64,000 nt of DNA, from contig OY762280.1 in the NCBI GenBank assembly GCA_963665525.1, positions 3,472,001 to 3,536,000 of the forward strand, in the 5' to 3' direction. Made by a program: the position numbers and the translations under genes. The notes beneath the pieces are model-generated. The model saw nothing but the letters and a program-made list of their open reading frames with translations, was not told the origin of the DNA and searched no databases. The stretch comes from UBA12077 sp963665525. Its GTDB lineage: Bacteria > Bacteroidota > Bacteroidia > Bacteroidales > UBA12077. Numbering within the stretch: position 1 is the first letter of the stretch; each line of letters opens with the position of its first letter. Positions 8,064 through 18,769 of this stretch are shown in pieces.

Positions 8064-10223
8064 TTACAATTGTGTTAGCCTTAATACTGTTTTTATAGCT
8101 TCTTTTCTTATTTCTTTAGATTCTGAAGTTTCATTTGATAGTTTATTACAGTAATCTATAATCTTATCTTTTTGATAAGAATGAGTGAACCATCCCAGCG
8201 CTTCGACCATTGCCAGGCGATGCTCCTCATTGTCTGAGCTTTCTAAAAAGCTGATGAAAACATCCACTCCTTCATGATAGTTTGAATTTCTAAGTCCTCG
8301 TATTTCAAAATACTTACTTTTGTCAGAACTTGAAGTATCGGTTAATGTTTCCACCACACTATTGTACCTACGGCCTGAATTCTCTAGGAACTGTCGTATA
8401 GCTTTATTTGCCATCTCTTGGTACACAATAAAATTAACATCTTTAGCCTGTTTGTCGAATTCAGCTAATAATTTCTCTTTATCAAAAAATGATATGGCAT
8501 TCTTTAAGTTAAATTCCACTCTTTCCGATAAATTCATAAAAGACAATTTTACAATACCCGGAATCAACTCATTACCTCCTTTTTTTCCTGCCCTATAAAT
8601 AGCAAATCTCTGTGTAAGTTCATGGTCGTCGAACATAGCAAGTTTTAGAACTTCAGTATAATTTTGATCATTAATTTTTGAAAGTAATAGTAAACATTCG
8701 GTTCTAACATTTGCCAAATCAGTATTCTTGTAAGTTTCTAGAAGAAGATCTGAAATACCATCATAACTATTCTCAAATAAGCCTCTTAATGCCAATACCT
8801 GTATATCTGCATATTCTGATTTTAGTTGTTTTTTCCAAAACCTGTTGCTTTTTGAACCATTTACTGATAATTGGTTGGCATTTACTGAAGGATCAAACGA
8901 AGTAAATCGGAAAGTTGGATCTCCTATAATATGTGTTTCCAAATAACAAAGTTTTCTGTTCCATTCTCCAACTCTCATGCCTAATGATAATAACCCTATC
9001 ATTTCCTGTGGCCATTTATCTTGTAAAGAATTTACACTATTACCTTGTGCAACCACTGTTTTCCCTTCATCAAAAATATATGCGCCAGAAAGGTATTCGT
9101 CACAATGGAATGATCCGTTATAACATGCATCAAAAATAGCAAACCTCACGTTAGGTGTATAATATGAGAAATCTTCAACTGTTAAATTCATATTAGCTTT
9201 ATAGGCACTATCATGTCTTTCTACAATACGCCTGGATGCCCCATTAAACCAAGATACAGGAATATCATATTTTTCTTTAAAATAGGCTTTAATTTCCTTT
9301 ATCTCAGATTTATCACCTTTAGCACTATAAATTTCTCCTCTTAGATATCTTTGTATTTCTCTAACTTGCTCTTTAAAATTATCTACTCTTGCAGAGCCAC
9401 TTAAATACTCAGTTTCTTCGCCACCATGATGCGATAGTAAGCCAATATCCAGATCATCTCTTTGAAGCTCTGTCATGTATTCAAATTTTATTGGAGTACT
9501 CTTAGTATGATCTATAAAAGTGAAATTTGGATCGTTAGGAAATTGTTGTTTTAATACAAACTGTTCATCTATTCGAGCTACTATTGATTCAGAATTATAT
9601 CCATGTCCTGCAAAAAAGAAGAATTCATCTATATAATTAGTTACCTTGTGTTGTTCAACTACTTTCCTTAAATATTTTTTCAAGATTTCGTATTTATTTT
9701 CAACTTCCGGAGCCTTAATTCTTCCTGAATAAATATCGCAATGGATAGTCTGTTCTGATGCATAGTTTAACGAATAGTAATGCTTTAAATTATGACTTGA
9801 ATCCTTTTTAATATAATCAAAAACCAGGTCAAAATCATCGTAAAATCTATCCGTTGGAACATTAGCTGTTTCTATGCCAAACTGATCCTGATCCATTTTA
9901 AATGCACTAGTCATATGTTGTGCATCTATTACACAAGCGATCGGAATATCACCAATAAAAACAGCTCCTTCAATAGGAATTTCTGATTGATAAAGGGATA
10001 TTAGTTTCTCTCTTAAAGCATCAGGTGTTTCATAATCCTTAACCAAAAGATATGGTTTTAAACCCTCAGATTGTAAAGTATTTGCATAATCATCTATTTC
10101 TTCTTTGGCATTATCGTAGCTTTTAGTATCTACTACTATTGCAATTCCTGTTTGCTTACTATTACAGGATGCTAATATACCTGCCAGAAGAAATACTACT
10201 AATATGTTTTTTAATTTTCTCAT
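8064..10223 (-). CDS. Gingipain-like (C25/caspase-fold) peptidase lipoprotein with HEAT-like C-terminus, copy A
   Basis: 719 residues. The lipoprotein signal ends in ILASC. The central part looks like a clan CD cysteine peptidase of the gingipain type: GAVFIGDIPIA, then FFFAGHGYNSES, catalytic His266 in LLSHHGGEE, catalytic Cys367 in IFDACYNGSFH, and the late LETHIIGDPTFRF segment, which recalls the GDP motif of C25 peptidases. Residues from about 460 onward look like helical HEAT-type repeats (LKLAMFDDHELTQRFAIYRA and similar). A paralogue opens the same operon with the same His-Cys spacing of 101 residues. It is the last gene of the operon, 104 bases after the DUF6850 gene. A role in proteolysis at the envelope is likely; the substrate is unknown. 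The assignment rests on motifs, not a search. Confidence 0.75.
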   Translation of the reverse strand: MRKLKNILVVFLLAGILASCNSKQTGIAIVVDTKSYDNAKEEIDDYANTLQSEGLKPYLLVKDYETPDALREKLISLYQSEIPIEGAVFIGDIPIACVIDAQHMTSAFKMDQDQFGIETANVPTDRFYDDFDLVFDYIKKDSSHNLKHYYSLNYASEQTIHCDIYSGRIKAPEVENKYEILKKYLRKVVEQHKVTNYIDEFFFFAGHGYNSESIVARIDEQFVLKQQFPNDPNFTFIDHTKSTPIKFEYMTELQRDDLDIGLLSHHGGEETEYLSGSARVDNFKEQVREIQRYLRGEIYSAKGDKSEIKEIKAYFKEKYDIPVSWFNGASRRIVERHDSAYKANMNLTVEDFSYYTPNVRFAIFDACYNGSFHCDEYLSGAYIFDEGKTVVAQGNSVNSLQDKWPQEMIGLLSLGMRVGEWNRKLCYLETHIIGDPTFRFTSFDPSVNANQLSVNGSKSNRFWKKQLKSEYADIQVLALRGLFENSYDGISDLLLETYKNTDLANVRTECLLLLSKINDQNYTEVLKLAMFDDHELTQRFAIYRAGKKGGNELIPGIVKLSFMNLSERVEFNLKNAISFFDKEKLLAEFDKQAKDVNFIVYQEMANKAIRQFLENSGRRYNSVVETLTDTSSSDKSKYFEIRGLRNSNYHEGVDVFISFLESSDNEEHRLAMVEALGWFTHSYQKDKIIDYCNKLSNETSESKEIRKEAIKTVLRLTQL

Positions 10224-10327
10224 TATAATATAGTTTTATTTCAATTTTTTTGATTACAAAACGTAATTTCCCTAATCTGCATCCTAAAATTCTCTATAAT
10301 GCAGTTTAATTTTTTTGTTTTATTTAA

Positions 10328-11893
10328 TTAATATGTAATTCCCAATTTTATAGAATACGTTTCAAATGTCTTATTATCTTTCCATTGGCTATTATCTCCA
10401 GCAAAGATATTAAACCCAAAATCGATATATGCCATATTTCTTCGACCTTCAATAATATTAACGTTTCGCCCATACCGAAGATTTAACCCACCACCGAATA
10501 TGGTGCTGGTATTTAACAAATAATCCGGATAAGTTACCCTATGCCATGTAATGAAATCTTCCTCTTCATATGGCTTTAGTTGCTTAAGCTCGCCCGATAA
10601 ATTATACGATGACATTCCATTTACCGAGAAGCTGAATTGATTTTTATCTTTATAGTAGTACTTATTAAATTGTACACGGTTTACCCAGTTGGTATATTCT
10701 TGTTGGGCTTCAAGTAAATATTCAGAGCTTAAATTATTCTTTCTTGAACTTAACATAAACTCCCATTTATTGGAATAAGCATTGTGCGGCTTGGCCAGAT
10801 TATATTGCAACCCAATTGTAAACTCATCAAGTGTATATTTCTCTAACTTAGCTATCGTACGATAATATGTTTCTCCATCTAAGCTATAGGGTTCTTGCAA
10901 GAATTCTACTCCTGTTCCCATACAATAATCCATACCCAGTTTAATAGAATGCAAAAATCTAGTGTTAAAATTCATCATTACAAATAAGTGAAGTATATCT
11001 TCTTGATAATCACCAGCATCTCTCTTTTCTATCTTTGAAGATCCATCTTCTGCCTCCTCCGTTTGATTCAGATACCCTATACCTGCAAATAATTTTGTTT
11101 TACCCATTAAATATTGGAATTGCAGATCACCACCAAAGCCTTTTAAGTAATAATTTCTAATTAGATATGACCCCTTATGTCGCACGGATTGGCCCAACCC
11201 AAATGTATAGTAAAAGTGATGTGTTTCATATTCTTTAACTGTTTCATACTTAATTTTTTCTCTGCCCATAAAATACTGGCCACTAACCCCAATTTTGGCC
11301 TTCTTAAACGAGTAAATAAGTCCTGGTTGAACTTCCAATTTATATAACTTACTTTGAGGCCTTGGATCCTTTATTTTTGCCCCATCACCCACCATATAAT
11401 TAATATCTATACCAGCTGATATCTTTTGATTTACCTGGTAAGCAAATCCACCATTGAGAGTTATATAATCTTTCTTGTTTTCCCCTACAGTAGTATCTCC
11501 AAGTATATATGGATTACGTGTTAAATTATCCATACGTGCTGTCCAAATAGTGTCCCCTTGTTGTATCAGATTTTCATATTCGATACCACCCTTAAAGGTC
11601 ATTTTATTTAATCGTACTGCTTTTTGTGCATTAAAACTATATGATTGCTCTTCCGAATAGCTCCGTGCATATTTTAGGTCTCCATCTTTTGACCCATATC
11701 GCAATATAAAATTACCATCACTCATATATGGGTTAAATGCTATCCCGGCAATATTATTCGTATTTAACCATTGATTTTCTAGCAATAACCTGGATAATGT
11801 CCGTGCACTAGTTGTATCCTGGGCCCATTGCACTTTATATGTGCTACATATAATACAAATTAAGGCTAATGTTCTAAAAAATAATTTGTTCAT
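10328..11893 (-). CDS. DUF6850-type outer-membrane beta-barrel protein
   Basis: 521 residues from the second ATG (11893); an ATG two codons earlier is also possible. The signal peptide is followed by TTSARTLSRLLLENQWLNTNN and then strand-turn-strand sequence throughout, with many aromatic residues and a C-terminal strand ending in Tyr (YSIKLGITY). This fits the DUF6850 family of predicted barrels found beside TonB receptors and DUF4876 lipoproteins. Here it follows a DUF4876 gene by 63 bases, with a strong hairpin in between. No enzymatic motif is seen. It probably forms part of the same outer-membrane complex or uptake route, which is inferred from context. Confidence 0.75.
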   Translation of the reverse strand: MNKLFFRTLALICIICSTYKVQWAQDTTSARTLSRLLLENQWLNTNNIAGIAFNPYMSDGNFILRYGSKDGDLKYARSYSEEQSYSFNAQKAVRLNKMTFKGGIEYENLIQQGDTIWTARMDNLTRNPYILGDTTVGENKKDYITLNGGFAYQVNQKISAGIDINYMVGDGAKIKDPRPQSKLYKLEVQPGLIYSFKKAKIGVSGQYFMGREKIKYETVKEYETHHFYYTFGLGQSVRHKGSYLIRNYYLKGFGGDLQFQYLMGKTKLFAGIGYLNQTEEAEDGSSKIEKRDAGDYQEDILHLFVMMNFNTRFLHSIKLGMDYCMGTGVEFLQEPYSLDGETYYRTIAKLEKYTLDEFTIGLQYNLAKPHNAYSNKWEFMLSSRKNNLSSEYLLEAQQEYTNWVNRVQFNKYYYKDKNQFSFSVNGMSSYNLSGELKQLKPYEEEDFITWHRVTYPDYLLNTSTIFGGGLNLRYGRNVNIIEGRRNMAYIDFGFNIFAGDNSQWKDNKTFETYSIKLGITY

Positions 11894-11910
11894 AATCATA
11901 CAATTTTAAA

Positions 11911-11938
11911 TGTAGCAGGCATTCCCCTGCCTGCTACA
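11911..11938 (-). promoter_or_regulatory. Intercistronic stem-loop between DUF4876 and DUF6850 genes
   Basis: A perfect 11-bp stem, TGTAGCAGGCA / TGCCTGCTACA, has a 6-base loop. On the minus strand it is followed only by a weak T/A stretch. It may act as a partial terminator or as an mRNA-stability element that lowers expression of the two distal genes. Confidence 0.7.
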
Positions 11939-11956
11939 ATACTGCTTAAAATATTC

Positions 11957-13153
11957 TTATTGTCTTGGTGCACAAGCTTGATCAATCAAGAAATCATTCG
12001 TTGAATTATTTGTATCCTGATATATTGTACGTCCGTCAATAATACTTTTAACTTTCCTTTTCACACATTTCCCTGTATATGTTCCATTCGGATCGTATGT
12101 AAATCCTGCATCAATCGAAGCATGCAATTTTGGCATAGATGTTTCTGTATCATCTTTATACGCCTGGAAACCGTCAATAATAGCTTCGTTATTAATTAAA
12201 ACATACTCTCTTGTAGATGTAGATTCAGGTTCAGTTACCTTATTTGCATTTACGTAGCTTTCAATATCTCCATCGATACGGAAAATAACATAACCGCATC
12301 CCATAACAGAAGTCAGCCAGTCGTATCCCATAAAAGCAGCATGCCCAAGAGTTAAATTTGGAACAGCAGGCGCATCAATATCTTTGTTATCATCTCTTGG
12401 AACAAATGTTTCCCAGTCTGCATCACCTAAATTAACCGGTGAGTTTGGATTTCCCAAAGGATCCGTTTGATGGTTGATACCGTCCTGAGCAATAATAATG
12501 CTTTCGCCCGGATTAATTGGATGATCAGTACCTGATCCAGGAATAAACCAGAAGCTCTGTATCGCTGATTTATTAGGATATTCAGACAACCAGATTGTTA
12601 TTTCAGGAGAATAAGCCCATGCATCAACAACTCCCAAACATAAATTATCGGCATAAATTACATCCGTAGAATTGTTGTATATTTCGTAGTATTGATCCGA
12701 AAAATATACTCCATCTTCAGGAGTTCTTGATCCAGTGTAAGATACTTCTTTGAAAACCAAATTACCTAAAGCTGCACCAGCAAGTTTTAAAGTAGTTTCT
12801 GAATGATTTAGTACTGAAACATTATTTTCAACTGCTGTTAACATCACCTCTTCGGCAACACCTGTTAATGCTTCTGCTTCTGTAGCACTTAAGTTAATTG
12901 TAGCCGCTACTTTATAAATTCCTGCAGGCAGTTTTTCAACCATTGCTACTCCCGATGCATCTGTTTGCGCAGAATCTGCCTGGCTTGAGCCTTCTGATGT
13001 TACATATACCCAAACACCTTCAACAGCATCACTGTTATATCCATCAGGATAATTTACGGTTACAGTTAAAGTATATACCGGATCATCGTCGTCGTCGCAC
13101 GACCACATACAAAGGCTTCCTACAATTGTTAATAATAAAAGAAGTTTTTTCAT
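11957..13153 (-). CDS. DUF4876 surface lipoprotein
   Basis: 398 residues. The signal peptide ends MWSC and is followed directly by five Asp residues, a strong Bacteroidota lipoprotein export signal predicting surface exposure. Residues about 28-125 form a Cna/carboxypeptidase-regulatory-like beta-sandwich (VEGVWVYV, VEKLPAGIYKVAATI). Next comes GNLVFKEVSYTGSRTPEDGV and a lamin-tail-like region (YYEIYNNSTDVIYADNLCLG), the usual DUF4876 layout. It lies 25 bases downstream of the TonB receptor gene and probably partners with it, like a SusD-type accessory lipoprotein, though it is not SusD-related. The ligand is unknown. Confidence 0.82.
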   Translation of the reverse strand: MKKLLLLLTIVGSLCMWSCDDDDDPVYTLTVTVNYPDGYNSDAVEGVWVYVTSEGSSQADSAQTDASGVAMVEKLPAGIYKVAATINLSATEAEALTGVAEEVMLTAVENNVSVLNHSETTLKLAGAALGNLVFKEVSYTGSRTPEDGVYFSDQYYEIYNNSTDVIYADNLCLGVVDAWAYSPEITIWLSEYPNKSAIQSFWFIPGSGTDHPINPGESIIIAQDGINHQTDPLGNPNSPVNLGDADWETFVPRDDNKDIDAPAVPNLTLGHAAFMGYDWLTSVMGCGYVIFRIDGDIESYVNANKVTEPESTSTREYVLINNEAIIDGFQAYKDDTETSMPKLHASIDAGFTYDPNGTYTGKCVKRKVKSIIDGRTIYQDTNNSTNDFLIDQACAPRQ

Positions 13154-13178
13154 AGTAATTAATTTTAATTGTTAGTAA

Positions 13179-15932
13179 TTATAATATAAAGGTTAGTTCC
13201 ATTCCAAAATACAGTGGACTATTTAAAAAATGATATTTATTATCTCTTTTTGATTTATACTTAGGATTATGCATGATAATGTTATTTGCATAAAACGATA
13301 CCCTTGCTTTATCGCCTATTTCGCTGCTAAGTTTTAAATTCAGCTGGCAATGTATCGGTTGACTTTCTTCCTTAAAATATTCAGATCGATACGTAGTTAA
13401 ATAATCGTGGTATTTAACATCCAGTATTTCTTCTTTTGAAATCTCATGTCGTACACCCTCTTTATCAATTAAAGCAATAGGTGCTTTTACCAGTAAAATT
13501 TCATTATTTCCTGTATACTCCCAGGGTTGTCCTCCTCCCAGGAAGTGTTGATAGCTGTTTTTCCAGATAATCTGCAGAGTAGTAGTAAATACCAACCGCA
13601 ACTTAGGGATATGTGTTATGGCTATAATATTCGAATTAAAACGTTCTCTTTTGGTTCCTGAACCGGCAGAATAGACACCCACATAAGGTAATTGCAATGC
13701 TCCATCGCCATATTGAAGCAGTTGTGTTTCCTGATTTGTATAGCTCTTCGTATACAGGTAACCCCCGTTGATGTTAAAGGATGTTCCTATGGCTTTAATT
13801 TTTGGAATATCAATACGATACTCTATCCCTTTCTTAATCATGGTTTGATTATTTACAGGTTGGCCATATCCGGCGATAAAAGTATCTACCCTTGTGGGAT
13901 TGGTTAAATCAACCACAGGAGGAAGTCCGTCTTGAAAAATAATATTAGGATCATCCTGTTCCCAACGGTAATATTCTAAGAAATCGTATTGATTGCTAAA
14001 ACTTAATCCGTTTTCAAACTCTTCATAATAAGCGGTAACGTGAAATTTGAACTTCTTTATTTCTGCCTCTAACCCTGCTTCGTATTTGGTAACTTTAATA
14101 GGTTCTATATTGTCATTGCTTGTTTCCAACACTCTCGTACTTACCAGGAGTAATCGTTCTACAGGGTTTTCTGAAAAATAATTAAAGCTATTCAAGTCGA
14201 AATATGCAACATCCGGGTAAAGATGTGAAATGGTTGGTGACTTGGATTGTATACCATATCCTCCAAACACTGAATATCTTTCAGCAATCGTATATTTCAG
14301 GTTAACCCGTGGCTCCAAAATTGTTTTTAACTTGCTCTTAAATAAACTCTCTGGCTGGTAATTATTATAACGCACCCCGGCTTGTACAAATAAAACGGTA
14401 TTTTTTATGGGTAAAGTTAAGTTGTCTTCTATAAACATAGAATATTGCTCCATGGCCGGAATATCTTTATACGATCGTGGCCTGGTAGCATCTCCTCCAG
14501 ACATACGTGGAGGACGCAATTCATCGTATATTCGGCCTTCGCCATTATTCCCGTTCGAGCGGTAATCAAGACCGTAAAGCACTTTATTCATCACATCTCC
14601 CCTTCGGATAATTGTATTCCCGGTAATTTTAGCAAAAATATCAAAGGGTTTTCCTTCAATAGTCATTTCCGAATAATATTCAGCTGGTGCATATACCCCT
14701 GGTATAAGTGTGTCGACACGGGCATTTGAAATAGGTTGAACATATCCTAATGTTACTATTGATTTACTATATGTTTCTTGTTTCCGAGTATTAATGCTAA
14801 AATTATAATCAATATTAGAAACCAGTTTGGTTTTTAATCCCCATTTCCCATATACATTGATATTATAGCCTTCCTCTGAATCTTTAAGTTTTTCTTTCAC
14901 ACCAATCATATCAGGGTCTGTTTTTACCAGATCAACTGTTTGTGAATATTTCCCCTTGATATTAAAACTTAAAGGCCTACTTTGCCTCATAAAAGTATTT
15001 GAATATCCCAATTGTGCCGAAATTCTGTCAAATCCTCTATAGGGAGTTATTTTATTGTCTATGGAACTGGTATAATCTGCATCAAAATTCACGGCTCCCA
15101 AATTATTTTTCAGCTTAAAGCCTTTCCCTAAATACATTTTTTTCACGTTAGGATTAACAGTTACTTTAGCATTTAAAGGTGTTGCTCCCGATTTTGTTTT
15201 TACTAGTATACCTCCAGAAGTCATATCCCCATATGTAACGGATGCAATTCCTTTTATTACTTCAACCGATTCTATGTTATCTGTTGATATTTGTCTTACA
15301 TCCAAACCTCCTGTACCTGCCGATGCGCTTTGCATATTGGAATTATTACTTACAGGGGCACCATCCACAATGATAGCTGTACCTAAAGAACTATTCGTAT
15401 TAATGCCAATATCTCGTATAGATATTTTGGCTGCACTTGAAAGATCAGGATTTGAACTAATCTGTCCCGGAAGTAATTGCATGACATCCTTTAGTGAAGA
15501 TGGCTGCAAATATTCAATGGCTGTTTTTTGAATATTTGAAGAACTCCCTAATCCGCTTTTTTCTTCGGCCAAAACAACAATCTCATCCATTTCGTACGAA
15601 ATCGGTTTAATAGATATGTTCAGTTGATAAAGCTTTTTCTCTGAAAAAGAATGTTTCTTTTCAAACTTTTCCATTCCTAAAGTAGAAGTTGAAAGAGTAT
15701 ACTCCTTTCCTACCGGAATATGATCTATTTTGTAGTATCCCTTATCATTAGTAGTAGTCCACAAGTTTAGCTCTACAATTACAACAGCACAACCAAAGGC
15801 TGGTTCATTGGTGTCTGCATTGGTAATATAACCTTCGATACTACACATCTCAATGTTTTGAGAATAACTTTTTACTGTACTCTGAAAGAGTATAATACAG
15901 AGAATAACTGAAGCTTTTAATATCTTATTCAT
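13179..15932 (-). CDS. TonB-dependent outer-membrane receptor
   Basis: 917 residues from the ATG at 15932. The upstream extension would overlap the M16 gene and lacks a signal peptide, whereas MNKILKASVILCIILFQ is a proper one. Domains in order: carboxypeptidase-regulatory-like domain (about 30-115), TonB-box-like DEIVVLAE, plug domain (about 140-250: SSLKDVMQLLPGQ, GTAIIVDGAPVSNNS, IESVEVIKGIASVTYGDMTSGGILVKTK) and a 22-strand-type barrel to a C-terminal Leu. It imports a ligand across the outer membrane using TonB energy. Flanking peptidase genes and the DUF4876 lipoprotein suggest a peptide- or protein-derived ligand, but this is inference. Confidence 0.93.
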   Translation of the reverse strand: MNKILKASVILCIILFQSTVKSYSQNIEMCSIEGYITNADTNEPAFGCAVVIVELNLWTTTNDKGYYKIDHIPVGKEYTLSTSTLGMEKFEKKHSFSEKKLYQLNISIKPISYEMDEIVVLAEEKSGLGSSSNIQKTAIEYLQPSSLKDVMQLLPGQISSNPDLSSAAKISIRDIGINTNSSLGTAIIVDGAPVSNNSNMQSASAGTGGLDVRQISTDNIESVEVIKGIASVTYGDMTSGGILVKTKSGATPLNAKVTVNPNVKKMYLGKGFKLKNNLGAVNFDADYTSSIDNKITPYRGFDRISAQLGYSNTFMRQSRPLSFNIKGKYSQTVDLVKTDPDMIGVKEKLKDSEEGYNINVYGKWGLKTKLVSNIDYNFSINTRKQETYSKSIVTLGYVQPISNARVDTLIPGVYAPAEYYSEMTIEGKPFDIFAKITGNTIIRRGDVMNKVLYGLDYRSNGNNGEGRIYDELRPPRMSGGDATRPRSYKDIPAMEQYSMFIEDNLTLPIKNTVLFVQAGVRYNNYQPESLFKSKLKTILEPRVNLKYTIAERYSVFGGYGIQSKSPTISHLYPDVAYFDLNSFNYFSENPVERLLLVSTRVLETSNDNIEPIKVTKYEAGLEAEIKKFKFHVTAYYEEFENGLSFSNQYDFLEYYRWEQDDPNIIFQDGLPPVVDLTNPTRVDTFIAGYGQPVNNQTMIKKGIEYRIDIPKIKAIGTSFNINGGYLYTKSYTNQETQLLQYGDGALQLPYVGVYSAGSGTKRERFNSNIIAITHIPKLRLVFTTTLQIIWKNSYQHFLGGGQPWEYTGNNEILLVKAPIALIDKEGVRHEISKEEILDVKYHDYLTTYRSEYFKEESQPIHCQLNLKLSSEIGDKARVSFYANNIIMHNPKYKSKRDNKYHFLNSPLYFGMELTFIL

Positions 15933-15954
15933 GCCAAAAATTTTAAATTCTAAA

Positions 15955-18750
15955 CTATTTATATGATGAAGGATACATCTTAACAATCAATCTTTTCTTT
16001 TCTGTTAAATATTTAGCTGCCATTTTCTTTACTTGTTTAGCCGTCACCGAATTCAAGTTATCCTTGTATTCAACAATCTCTTCTTCCGCTTTTCTATCAA
16101 ACAGGTATATGTCTGTCAGCTTATCTTCCCAATAATCATTTTCTTCCACTTCCTTTTTAATCTCCCCATTCATAAGCATTCGAACTTTATCCATGATATC
16201 ATTCGCCGGTCCATTTTTAGAGATCAGTTCAATTTGACGATGTACTTCGTTCAATAAAGTATCGACCATAGCTGTAGAACATCCGAAGCTTACATCGAAC
16301 TTGAAATAATTTTCCGGTATATCGCTAATATCTGATCCAACGCTCACACCATATACTCCACTTTTATCTTCGCGTAAAGCTTTTCTAAGCCTGATTTTAA
16401 GTACCTCTGTTAAAACTCTAAGTGTGGATCGGTTATCTGCGTTCCAGGCCATATCACCAAAATATGTTACCTGTACATAGCTTTTCTCAGTTTCGCCCGA
16501 GTATACCGTAATATCTTTGCTTTGATTTAATTTGAAGTGTTCTTTTTTCTCTATCTTATCTTTTCTTTCAATCCCCCAAATACTGGCAACATACTTTTTA
16601 ATCAATGGCTTAAGCTTTTCAATCTCAAAGTTACCCACCATGATGTAAGTAAAATCGGATGGGTTGGCAAAACGCTCTTTAATAATTTCATTTGCCCGTG
16701 TTAAATCAAAGTTGTCAAATTCATCAGGATTTGATGCCTTAATTTTCCTTGAATCTTGTCCATACAATGTACTTAAGATTGTATCTGTAAACACCCTGTT
16801 AGGATCATTTTTCATAGACTCCATCTGGCTTTTTCGTCTGGATATATATCCTTTTGCCGTCGTTTCATGAGCTTCCAATTGAGTAAAATAAGCATAATTC
16901 ATTTTTAACAGGAATTCAATACCATCGCTTGTAGACTTACCACTCATTCCCTCTTCATATTCATTCATAAATGGAGCAACACTTACTTTATGCAAGGCCA
17001 TCAGTTTTCGTGTTTCTGAGAAACTCATATCAGCTAAACCTCCCATAAAAGCTGCTTTGAAAGAAAGTAATGCAGATATATATTCAGCATCCGGGTATTG
17101 AGAGTATCCTCCCGGACTTACAGAGGTAAATAATACTTCATCGTTTTTAAAGTTTGTTGGCTTTAAAACTACTTTACTACCATTCGACAAAATCAGCTCT
17201 GTTATACCCAATTCTTCAATATACTTTTCAAATATAATATCACCCTCTTGGGCTATCTGAACATCTATATCCGTTTTTAATTCTTTACTTTTATACTTAT
17301 CTGGCTTTGATGCCTGAGCCTTATGGTATTGCTCTGATAAATATTCTTTATTAATATTACTTTCTGCAGCTATACTATCCGATATCATAGTGGATACTAT
17401 TGGCTTTTTATTTAACCAGTATTGTAGTTTATTATTTATTTCTGCCACCGTAATTGTTGGAATCAGCTCCAATTTTTTTTGATTTAGCTCTGATGCATCG
17501 TAAATATTGTTTTCGCGTAAAATATCTGCCGTTAAATTCGTTGCAATTCTCCTTGACTCTGTTCCTTCAGTTTCTTTATTCTCAATATCATTGCTAAATA
17601 TCTTTTTCTCAAAATTTAATTCTGATTCCGAGAATCCATACAATTCTAACTGACGATTGGTAGCAAATAATTCACTAACAGCCTTTGAAACTTTCCCTGT
17701 TTTTGTTTCCCCAACAAAAATTAAAGCATCCTTGGTTCGCACTAAAGGGCCTATGTTTGACTTTATATAAATAAACGATGCGTCTGGCAGGTGATTTACC
17801 TCCTGGAATCGTCTGTTCATCATCCGAACTAATAAATCATCTATAACTGATTCTTTCAGTTCGTTTTCAGTATCTATATTTTTCGTATCTTCTAAATAAT
17901 AGATTCGAATCATCTCAGAACTTGCTTCCTTGTCGGTACATACTACGAAAAGCGAAGAGTCGTTATCGCTTACAGGATAAACTTCAGGATAAATTTCCTG
18001 ATCTGATTTTTTAATATTACCAAAGTATTTCTTTACAAGTTCTTCTCCCTTTTCAGGTTCAATATCACCCACCACAATCACTGACATCAATTCTGGTCTG
18101 TACCACTTTTTGTAAAAGTTAATTAGTTCGTCGGGATGAAAATTTTCTAACACATCCTTTTTCCCAATAGGTAATCGGTTCTGATACTGAGCTCCTCTGA
18201 AAACATACGGATAATACTGGTCGCGCATACGCTCAACAGATCCCTGTCCTGTGCGCATTTCCTGTAAAATCACTCCTCTTTCTTTCTCAATTTCATTTAC
18301 ATCAAAAGTTAATTGATGTGCCCAGTCTTCCAATACCTGGAATCCATCATTTAATAATTCAGGATGCTCGGCATATGGTACTGAAAGCATATACACCGTT
18401 TCGGCAAAACTTGTGTAAGCATTAAATTGCCTGCCAAAGCGCATTCCTTTGGATTCTAGATAACTAATTACTTTATTCCCAGGGAAATTCTTTGTGCCAT
18501 TAAAACACATATGCTCCACGAAATGTGCAAACCCTTGCTCGTTTTCCAGCTCGGCAAGCGCACCCACATGAACGATTAATCTTAACTCGACATTTTTTTC
18601 AGGAACTGTATTTTTCTTGATATAATAATTCAATCCATTATCCAGCTTCCCTTTAATCAATCCTTCATTTAAATCCAGTGCTTGACTATATGTATTACCT
18701 GCCTGAATGGCAAAAACTAAAAGTGCTATAAGTATTTTTATATTTTTCAT
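15955..18750 (-). CDS. M16-family (pitrilysin/insulinase-type) zinc peptidase
   Basis: 931 residues, the full two-repeat M16 length. Signal peptide (MKNIKILIALLVFAIQAGNT). The inverted zinc motif is intact: H76-F-V-E79-H80 in GFAHFVEHMCFNGTKNFPG. The downstream conserved helix EKERGVILQEMR supplies the third ligand. The second M16 half begins near residue 520 with ELILSNGSKVVLKPTNFKNDEV and has no active HxxEH, as expected. It is predicted to be periplasmic and to degrade peptides. It sits between a gingipain-like lipoprotein gene (gap 19) and the TonB receptor (gap 22), so a joint role in processing an imported or displayed peptide is plausible. Confidence 0.93.
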   Translation of the reverse strand: MKNIKILIALLVFAIQAGNTYSQALDLNEGLIKGKLDNGLNYYIKKNTVPEKNVELRLIVHVGALAELENEQGFAHFVEHMCFNGTKNFPGNKVISYLESKGMRFGRQFNAYTSFAETVYMLSVPYAEHPELLNDGFQVLEDWAHQLTFDVNEIEKERGVILQEMRTGQGSVERMRDQYYPYVFRGAQYQNRLPIGKKDVLENFHPDELINFYKKWYRPELMSVIVVGDIEPEKGEELVKKYFGNIKKSDQEIYPEVYPVSDNDSSLFVVCTDKEASSEMIRIYYLEDTKNIDTENELKESVIDDLLVRMMNRRFQEVNHLPDASFIYIKSNIGPLVRTKDALIFVGETKTGKVSKAVSELFATNRQLELYGFSESELNFEKKIFSNDIENKETEGTESRRIATNLTADILRENNIYDASELNQKKLELIPTITVAEINNKLQYWLNKKPIVSTMISDSIAAESNINKEYLSEQYHKAQASKPDKYKSKELKTDIDVQIAQEGDIIFEKYIEELGITELILSNGSKVVLKPTNFKNDEVLFTSVSPGGYSQYPDAEYISALLSFKAAFMGGLADMSFSETRKLMALHKVSVAPFMNEYEEGMSGKSTSDGIEFLLKMNYAYFTQLEAHETTAKGYISRRKSQMESMKNDPNRVFTDTILSTLYGQDSRKIKASNPDEFDNFDLTRANEIIKERFANPSDFTYIMVGNFEIEKLKPLIKKYVASIWGIERKDKIEKKEHFKLNQSKDITVYSGETEKSYVQVTYFGDMAWNADNRSTLRVLTEVLKIRLRKALREDKSGVYGVSVGSDISDIPENYFKFDVSFGCSTAMVDTLLNEVHRQIELISKNGPANDIMDKVRMLMNGEIKKEVEENDYWEDKLTDIYLFDRKAEEEIVEYKDNLNSVTAKQVKKMAAKYLTEKKRLIVKMYPSSYK

Positions 18751-18769
18751 TTTCTTATCCCTAATTCAA

